Program-made: the position numbers and the translations under genes
Part shown: piece by piece, positions 37,667 to 41,920 of the stretch
How the letters are laid out: each line of letters starts with the position of its first letter
Numbering within the stretch: the first letter of the stretch is position 1
Virus record (IMG/VR): IMGVR_UViG_3300028595_000024
Span: 1 to 41,920 of that record
Origin: a virus
Length of the DNA stretch: 41,920 nucleotides
Reading direction: 5' to 3' (one strand)
Notes under the pieces: model-generated
Told to the model about the DNA's origin: nothing
The model's database searches: none
What the model saw: only the letters and a program-made list of their open reading frames with translations

Positions 37667-38635
37667 ATGGCACCAGGAATTGACAGTAACCTTTTCACAT
37701 ACGGCCCAGGCAATGTATCGACTCTCTTAACTACCACCAACTCTGCTCGCCACGGCGACATTAAGGATGGGGTATTTAATGAGATTCCGACTCTTAGCTG
37801 GCTAATGAGCAAAGGCAAAGCAAGTCTGCGTGGCGGAGCGACGATTCTGACTCACATTCGCAACAACGCGAACAGCACAGCGAGTTCGTATGCGGGATAT
37901 GACATCATCGACACCACGCCGCAGGACGAAATTACCACCTCACAAGCGGAATGGAAGCAGTACGCTGCGTCCATCTCCGTTTCGGGAAGAGAAGAACGTA
38001 TTCAAAACGCCGGGAAAGAAGCGGTATTTGATCTCGTTCGTTCCAAACTGGATGGAGCTGATCGCTCCCTCCGAGACAAGATTGCGGCTGATTTGTTCGC
38101 TTCTTCGCAAGCGACGAAAGCTATTCGCTCCCTTGTCACCCTGATTGATGCGACAAGCACCGTTCAGGATATTAACAGTACCACATACAGCTTCTGGCAA
38201 GCGGATTCTAACTCCGGTGGGAGCTTCGCTGCGCAAGGTCTTTCGGACATGCGTACTTTGTGGAATGCCTTAGCAAAAATCCCCGGAAAACTCACTGACT
38301 TAATCGTGACGACTTCGGATGTCCATGGCTACTATGAAGGGGCTTTGACCCCTCAGCAACGCTATCAGCAAGTTAATGAAGGAAACGCTTCGTTCATGAA
38401 TCTCATGTTCAAATCGGCTCCTGTTATCTTTGATAACGATGCGACTAGTGGCGTCATGTACTTCTTAAACTCCGATGTGATGGATCTCGTTATTTCCAGC
38501 GACACCAACTTCGTTCTTACCGACTGGGTAAAACCAGCCGAGCAAGACGCGAAAGTGGCCCAACTTCTTGTTGGCCTGGAACTCGTGACCACCAACCGCA
38601 GGAAACTCGGAAAAATCACGTCTGTTTCGGCTTAA
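37667..38635 (+). CDS. Major capsid protein (HK97-fold expected)
   Basis: The 322-aa product follows the scaffold gene. N-arm: APGIDSNLFTYGPGNVSTLL; then FNEIPTLSWLMSKGKASLRGG and ITTSQAEWKQYAASISVSGR, a common block of capsid proteins in this group (shell domain E-loop and long helix EERIQNAGKEAVFDLVRSKL). Later strands DLIVTTSDVHGYYEGALTPQ, APVIFDNDATSGVMYFLNSD and TDWVKPAEQDAKVAQLLVGLE carry the P-domain. Codon use is more biased to frequent codons than in neighbours, as expected for the most abundant protein. Confidence 0.88.
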   Translation: MAPGIDSNLFTYGPGNVSTLLTTTNSARHGDIKDGVFNEIPTLSWLMSKGKASLRGGATILTHIRNNANSTASSYAGYDIIDTTPQDEITTSQAEWKQYAASISVSGREERIQNAGKEAVFDLVRSKLDGADRSLRDKIAADLFASSQATKAIRSLVTLIDATSTVQDINSTTYSFWQADSNSGGSFAAQGLSDMRTLWNALAKIPGKLTDLIVTTSDVHGYYEGALTPQQRYQQVNEGNASFMNLMFKSAPVIFDNDATSGVMYFLNSDVMDLVISSDTNFVLTDWVKPAEQDAKVAQLLVGLELVTTNRRKLGKITSVSA

Positions 38636-38650
38636 GGGAGGGTATTAATT

Positions 38651-38893
38651 ATGGCTTCTCTTAGAGACAGTGATATTACCACAAACGATGGTGGACAAGG
38701 AGTTATCAGGATTATCAAGCTCGCGACGTGCGTTACAGGTGACACAATCACCTATAAAGGCCCGGTCAGAGCTTTCATCCCGGTGAACGAGACCACGGCT
38801 GACGCTATCAGCGCGACCTACGATGCCAGTACACAACTGTTTACTGTAACCGTAGCCAACACGCCCGATATCGCCATCTTGGTCATAAACTAA
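38651..38893 (+). CDS. Small head-associated protein, 80 aa
   Basis: Starts after AGGGAGGGTATTAATT, right behind the capsid gene. Beta-rich: GQGVIRIIKLATCVTGDTIT, AFIPVNETTADAISATYDAS, FTVTVANTPDIAILVI. Location and size suggest a capsid decoration or cement protein. Inference only. Confidence 0.65.
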   Translation: MASLRDSDITTNDGGQGVIRIIKLATCVTGDTITYKGPVRAFIPVNETTADAISATYDASTQLFTVTVANTPDIAILVIN

Positions 38894-38898
38894 TCGAC

Positions 38899-38988
38899 AG
38901 TGAAAAAACGGGAGGCAGGGGAACCCTCCGCCAGTGAAAAAACAGAGGTACAACTTGTACCTCGCTAGTGAAAAAACGGAGGATTAAA
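38899..38988 (+). repeat. Triplicated leader with exact 34-bp period
   Basis: AGTGAAAAAAC occurs at 38899, 38933 and 38967, exactly 34 bases apart, each followed by a GGAGG- or GAGG-type site. In unit 1 GGAGG can pair with CCTCC (38911-38929); in unit 2 GAGGTAC pairs with GTACCTC (about 38945-38963). Unit 3 is unpaired and provides the ribosome site GGAGGATTAAA for the gene at 38989. Confidence 0.85.
38900..38968 (+). CDS. Possible 22-aa leader peptide across the 34-bp repeats
   Basis: A GTG frame (MKKREAGEPSASEKTEVQLV, PR) spans units 1 and 2 and ends TAGTG at unit 3. There is no good ribosome site, so it may be chance. If translated it would open hairpins in the leader. Confidence 0.25.
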   Translation: MKKREAGEPSASEKTEVQLVPR

Positions 38989-39444
38989 ATGCTACTTCAA
39001 AAACTGAACAGAGGAGACGCTGAGAAAGTCTTCATTATCTGTCGGAATACTTCGGGAGCGACGCTTGCCGCGAACCTTCCCGTGTATTTTGAAACGGATG
39101 CTGTTACCGACGGGAACGCCGTTAGCCAAATGGTGACGGGTGGACAACACCTGTTAGCCGGTATTAATGACGCTTCTTTAGTCGATGACGGCTATGGTCT
39201 TGTGCAATGCTACGGTTATCGTACTAGCGTTGTTGTGAGCGCCGTTGTCAGCTCTTATTCAATTGTTCCGGGGACTCCCCTAGTGGGTGTTGCCGGTGCT
39301 GCTTATCTTGCTTATGGAACTATTTTGTCTGCGGTGACCACCCAGGCGAATTATGACCGACAAATATTCAGCATGGAAACAATTGCGTCTGCGGCTGATA
39401 AATCAGCGACAGCTAATGCGCGTTGCTTAATTAAAGCGATGTAA
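38989..39444 (+). CDS. Head-associated beta-rich protein (decoration or fibre base)
   Basis: ATG 38989 with GGAGG 6 bases before it; a GTG at 38968 in frame lies within the leader repeats. The 151-aa product reads MLLQKLNRGDAEKVFIICRN, then ATLAANLPVYFETDAVTDGN and VQCYGYRTSVVVSAVVSSYS, IVPGTPLVGVAGAAYLA. The pattern (N-GD-KVFI-x-N-SG-L-P-x-xD) resembles small capsid-associated proteins encoded just after the capsid gene. Likely on the capsid surface; inferred. Confidence 0.68.
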   Translation: MLLQKLNRGDAEKVFIICRNTSGATLAANLPVYFETDAVTDGNAVSQMVTGGQHLLAGINDASLVDDGYGLVQCYGYRTSVVVSAVVSSYSIVPGTPLVGVAGAAYLAYGTILSAVTTQANYDRQIFSMETIASAADKSATANARCLIKAM

Positions 39445-39454
39445 TTTATTTCTT

Positions 39455-39481
39455 AGGTCGGGGGTTTAACTCCCCCGGCCT
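39455..39481 (+). terminator. Strong GC hairpin after the head genes
   Basis: AGGTCGGGGG pairs with CCCCCGGCCT (10 bp, one wobble) around loop TTTAACT. No U-run follows, so it may reduce but not end transcription into the glycosyltransferase cassette, or protect the upstream capsid mRNA. Confidence 0.6.
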
Positions 39482-39498
39482 GAGATACAGGGGAGATT

Positions 39499-40560
39499 AT
39501 GAAGAAGTTACTATTTATTGATTCTACGCCGGGGTACAGTCCGGATAAGAAGGACACCAAAGCGTGCGGAGGGATTTTAACAAGTTTAACAATTATCCCC
39601 AGGTATTTGGCTAAAAAAGGTTGGGATGTAACTGTTAGCTGCACACACGATAAGAAGGAAAAGATAGACGGAGTAACATACGTCCCATTCAACCACAACG
39701 AAGCTATTCCAAAATGGGACATATCCATCATCAATAGAAACGGCGTTACAAACGAGATTGTGGGATATTCAAAATCAATAGGAGCCAAAACAGTTTGGTG
39801 GCTGCACGACATTGTTGATTTTCGATATTTGAATGATGCCGCCTACAAACATGTGGATAGCATAATCGCGTTGTCGGAATACTGTAAAGAGTCATATTCG
39901 CAGTTTTACGATATACCGCCGGATAAGTTTACCGTAATACCCAACGGCGTGGACAAGAGCGTATTTTATCCGGGGGAATACGGAGACAGGAAAAAATACA
40001 AGTTAATAATGGCTTCCGCGCTTATCAAAGGTTTTATGCCTGTGTTCGATACATGGACAAACGTGAAGAGACATTTTCCGGGGGCGTCATTGACGATATA
40101 CGGTAGCCAGAAATTGCACGGCTTGGAAGATAACAAGATACAGCAAGCGTTTTTAGATGAAATGGAAACTGAGGGAGCGACTGTACAGAACCCAATTCCA
40201 CAGTCCATATTGGCCGATAAGATGAGGGAATCGTGGGTGCTTCTTATGCCAAATTCTTATCCAGAGATATGTTCAAATCTTTTGCTTCAAGCGCAAGCGT
40301 GTGGATTACCTGTCATCACATCAAACATAGGAAGCGTTGGAGAATTTATCGAAAACGATAAGACGGGGATATTAACTTCCCATTACCCTCACGACTTATT
40401 TTTATGGATAAAAAAGTATGTGGAATCAACAGTAAGGCTATTAAAAGACGACGATAAACACAAACGAATAAGCGAACAAGCGCCAAAAGATGTGAAAGAT
40501 TGGGACACCATAGGGGAGATGTGGAATGAGTATCTTAGCGGTATTGCGGGAAAGAATTAA
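39499..40560 (+). CDS. GT-B glycosyltransferase (GT4-like)
   Basis: The 353-aa protein starts after AGGGGAGATT. N-domain: MKKLLFIDSTPGYSP and an IIPRYLAKKGWDVTVSC beta-alpha unit; linker VIPNGVDKSVFYPGEYGD, typical of GT4; C-domain with the donor site PNSYPEICSNLLLQAQACGL (a variation of E-x7-E) and PVITSNIGSVGEFIENDKTG. It uses a nucleotide-sugar donor. Part of a cassette with a methyltransferase and a GT-A enzyme within the virion gene block. The acceptor (capsid protein, LPS or host surface) is unknown. The 3' end overlaps the methyltransferase start by 35 bases. Confidence 0.88.
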   Translation: MKKLLFIDSTPGYSPDKKDTKACGGILTSLTIIPRYLAKKGWDVTVSCTHDKKEKIDGVTYVPFNHNEAIPKWDISIINRNGVTNEIVGYSKSIGAKTVWWLHDIVDFRYLNDAAYKHVDSIIALSEYCKESYSQFYDIPPDKFTVIPNGVDKSVFYPGEYGDRKKYKLIMASALIKGFMPVFDTWTNVKRHFPGASLTIYGSQKLHGLEDNKIQQAFLDEMETEGATVQNPIPQSILADKMRESWVLLMPNSYPEICSNLLLQAQACGLPVITSNIGSVGEFIENDKTGILTSHYPHDLFLWIKKYVESTVRLLKDDDKHKRISEQAPKDVKDWDTIGEMWNEYLSGIAGKN

Positions 40561-41197
40561 AAACATAAGAGACAGCATTAAAGCGCCGGGGCCAGGAGCC
40601 AGTATAACGTACATGAAATATCCTCCTGAATGTAACTTCGATGGAAAACGGGTGTTGAATTTAGGGTGCGGCAATACCACATATAAAGCAAAGAATGTCG
40701 TTAATTTAGATTCATTCGATATACCGGGAGTAGACGTTGTTTGGGATCTCAGTAAAACTCCCATGCCGTTTAAAGAGGGAGAGTTTGATCTTATCGTAGC
40801 GAATCACATATTTGAACACATAGAGAATTGGTGGGGGTGTTTCAAAGACTGTGCCAGGATATTGAAGGTAGGTGGGAAGATAGAGATATGGTTACCCGGT
40901 GAAAACACCTATTCGCAGATGGGTTACAGGGATCATATAAATCACATTAATTACGTTTCGTTCGCGGGGACGAGAGGGAAAATAAGAAACTTCGCTAACG
41001 CTTGGGAATTGGATCAAAAAAAGAAAAACGGTTTTGCGAATGATATGGAGATGGTGGGATATATGGTTCTTCTTCAAAGGTGGTGGTGGCTTCATGTACT
41101 ACCTAATTTTATGAGGCAGTGGTGTATAGATCATTTGAATAATGTGATTAATGAGATGGGATATGTTTTTGAAAAGTTACTGCCGGAGGGGAGATAA
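40526..41197 (+). CDS. SAM-dependent methyltransferase (type 11-like)
   Basis: The 223-aa product has VLNLGCGNTTYKAKNVVNLD (motif I and acidic end of strand 2, Asp at 62), VDVVWDLSKTPMPFKEGEFD, LIVANHIFEHIENW (motif IV/post, with EHI) and CARILKVGGKIEIWLPGENT (post III). This is the methyltransferase_11 plan, commonly found beside glycosyltransferases. The target may be a sugar made or moved by the neighbours. Later, RWWWLHVLPNFMRQW could contact a membrane or a lipid-linked acceptor. Starts after GGAGATGTGGA within the GT gene. Confidence 0.85.
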   Translation: MSILAVLRERIKNIRDSIKAPGPGASITYMKYPPECNFDGKRVLNLGCGNTTYKAKNVVNLDSFDIPGVDVVWDLSKTPMPFKEGEFDLIVANHIFEHIENWWGCFKDCARILKVGGKIEIWLPGENTYSQMGYRDHINHINYVSFAGTRGKIRNFANAWELDQKKKNGFANDMEMVGYMVLLQRWWWLHVLPNFMRQWCIDHLNNVINEMGYVFEKLLPEGR

Positions 41198-41385
41198 TGG
41201 AAGTGGAATTTTACAGGTGTTATAACTGCGGGAGAATGGAAGAGAAAAGAATCCTGCTAAAGAGACCGGGATGTACATGCGGAGCCATGAGAGTAAGGCC
41301 GACAATAGCGACAAGGCTTGAATTGCTGTGGTTCGCTATAACACATCCAAGCTATATAGTTAAAGACATTGTGGGGGAAAAATGA
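41197..41385 (+). CDS. Small zinc-ribbon protein, 62 aa
   Basis: TAATG-coupled to the methyltransferase. CYNCGRMEEKR and GCTCGAMRVRP form a CxxC/CxC zinc knuckle pair, then a helix with a hydrophobic face (ATRLELLWFAITHPSYIV). Overlaps the GT-A gene by 4 bp (ATGA). Probably a partner of the cassette enzymes; function unknown. Confidence 0.68.
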   Translation: MEVEFYRCYNCGRMEEKRILLKRPGCTCGAMRVRPTIATRLELLWFAITHPSYIVKDIVGEK

Positions 41386-41920
41386 GCGTAACTATACTGT
41401 GTCCGATATCAGAAACAGTTCATCCCATTGTGTTTCAGTCTGCCATGTCTATGGTCAATTATACGGCCAACAACGGGATAAAAATAGAGTACATGGGAAC
41501 AACGGAAAGAACGCTAGTAGACACGGCCAGAAACACGCTAACGAAAGAGCTGTTAAAGACACCTAGCGAATGGGCTTTTTGGATGGACGCGGACATGGTT
41601 CTTCCTAAAGAAACTATTGTGAGGCTTTTAGAAGTAGCAAAAGAAAAAGAAGCAAAGATGGTGACAGGGGTGTACTACCAACGAGGACGAAAGCATTGGC
41701 CCGTACTGTGGGCTCGTAGTCCAGAGCTAGAGAAGGGCGGCACACCGCAAGTTATAAACAAAGACGAATACGACCAGAACGGATACATAGGCATGTTTAT
41801 GGTTCCAGGGCCAGAAGCAAAGGAGCCTTTTCAGGCTCACTCTGCCGGGTTCGGGTGCTGTTTAATACATAGGTCTGTCTTTGAGTCGTTGGATGATCCG
41901 TGGTTTAAATTCGTGTATGG
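41382..41920 (+). CDS. GT-A type glycosyltransferase, N-terminal part (continues at 3-302)
   Basis: ATG overlaps the previous stop (ATGA) after GGGGGAAAA. The reading runs off the right end and resumes exactly at the left end, giving 237 aa. This part holds the nucleotide-sugar domain: MSVTILCPISETVHPIVFQS, the segment TTERTLVDTARNTLTKELLK and the metal site WAFWMDADMVLP with DAD (a DxD motif). VTGVYYQRGRKHWPV lines the donor pocket. It is related to family 2-like phage glycosyltransferases that also show PGPEAKEPFQAHSAGFGCC further on. Cassette partner of the GT-B and methyltransferase genes. Confidence 0.85.
   Translation, partial: MSVTILCPISETVHPIVFQSAMSMVNYTANNGIKIEYMGTTERTLVDTARNTLTKELLKTPSEWAFWMDADMVLPKETIVRLLEVAKEKEAKMVTGVYYQRGRKHWPVLWARSPELEKGGTPQVINKDEYDQNGYIGMFMVPGPEAKEPFQAHSAGFGCCLIHRSVFESLDDPWFKFVY
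41794..41920. repeat. Terminal direct repeat, right copy (circular overlap)
   Basis: Identical to 1-127 over the full length. Removing one copy leaves a 41,793-bp circle. Confidence 0.95.

Noticed and set aside
38899-38988. Evenly spaced repeats as a CRISPR array
   Set aside because: Core is 11 bp with 23-bp gaps, only three copies, no cas genes; ribosome sites and a gene start explain it better.

Overview
The window is one complete circular tailed-phage genome, linearised inside a gene. Bases 1-127 are repeated exactly at 41794-41920, so the unit is 41,793 bp and the ends join. There is a portal, small and large terminase, scaffold, major capsid protein, head-tail adaptor, P22-gp10-like plug protein, a run of internal or ejection proteins, fibres and an M15 endopeptidase. 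I see no tape-measure, sheath or tail-tube genes, so the particle is probably podovirus-like. There is no recognisable integrase and no single-subunit RNA polymerase. The host cannot be named from the sequence. A lipoprotein with a Sec lipobox, Shine-Dalgarno sites and sigma70-like promoters point to a bacterium.

The layout is two opposed arms. The minus arm (26582 down to 8791) is the early and replication arm: dozens of small genes, often joined by 4-bp ATGA overlaps, then a replication block: a sliding-clamp-like protein, RecB-type nuclease, PrimPol-helicase fusion, family A DNA polymerase, HNH nuclease and metallophosphoesterase. Its distal end carries a DUF6948-like gene, a DUF6745-like protein with about 1.2 kb of 12-nt repeats, and the endolysin. 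The plus arm runs from 27306 across the sequence ends to 8796 and carries packaging, head, a glycosyltransferase/methyltransferase cassette, adaptor, fibres, ejection proteins and a holin-like protein. The arms converge at 8791-8796, where holin-like and endolysin genes overlap tail to tail.

Between the arms, 26583-27305 holds an AT-rich region with a palindromic TTGACA pair, then about 400 nt of densely foldable sequence just before terS. That segment has two mutually exclusive pairings and looks like a structured RNA. A second gene-free structured stretch lies at 13330-13716. A third gene-poor region (27780-28165) carries two copies of an 18-bp imperfect palindrome and is a candidate packaging, origin or late-promoter site.

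The most distinctive elements are: the two structured RNA candidates; a 154-residue mini-intein in the large terminase with what looks like a LAGLIDADG scar; three unrelated repeat proteins encoded by 12-, 6- and 21-nt repeats; a leader tripled with an exact 34-bp period at 38899-38988; a hairpin that buries a ribosome binding site at 23348-23424; and a canonical -1 slippery heptamer at 12341-12347. Functions come from motifs read by eye and from family memory; no searches were run.
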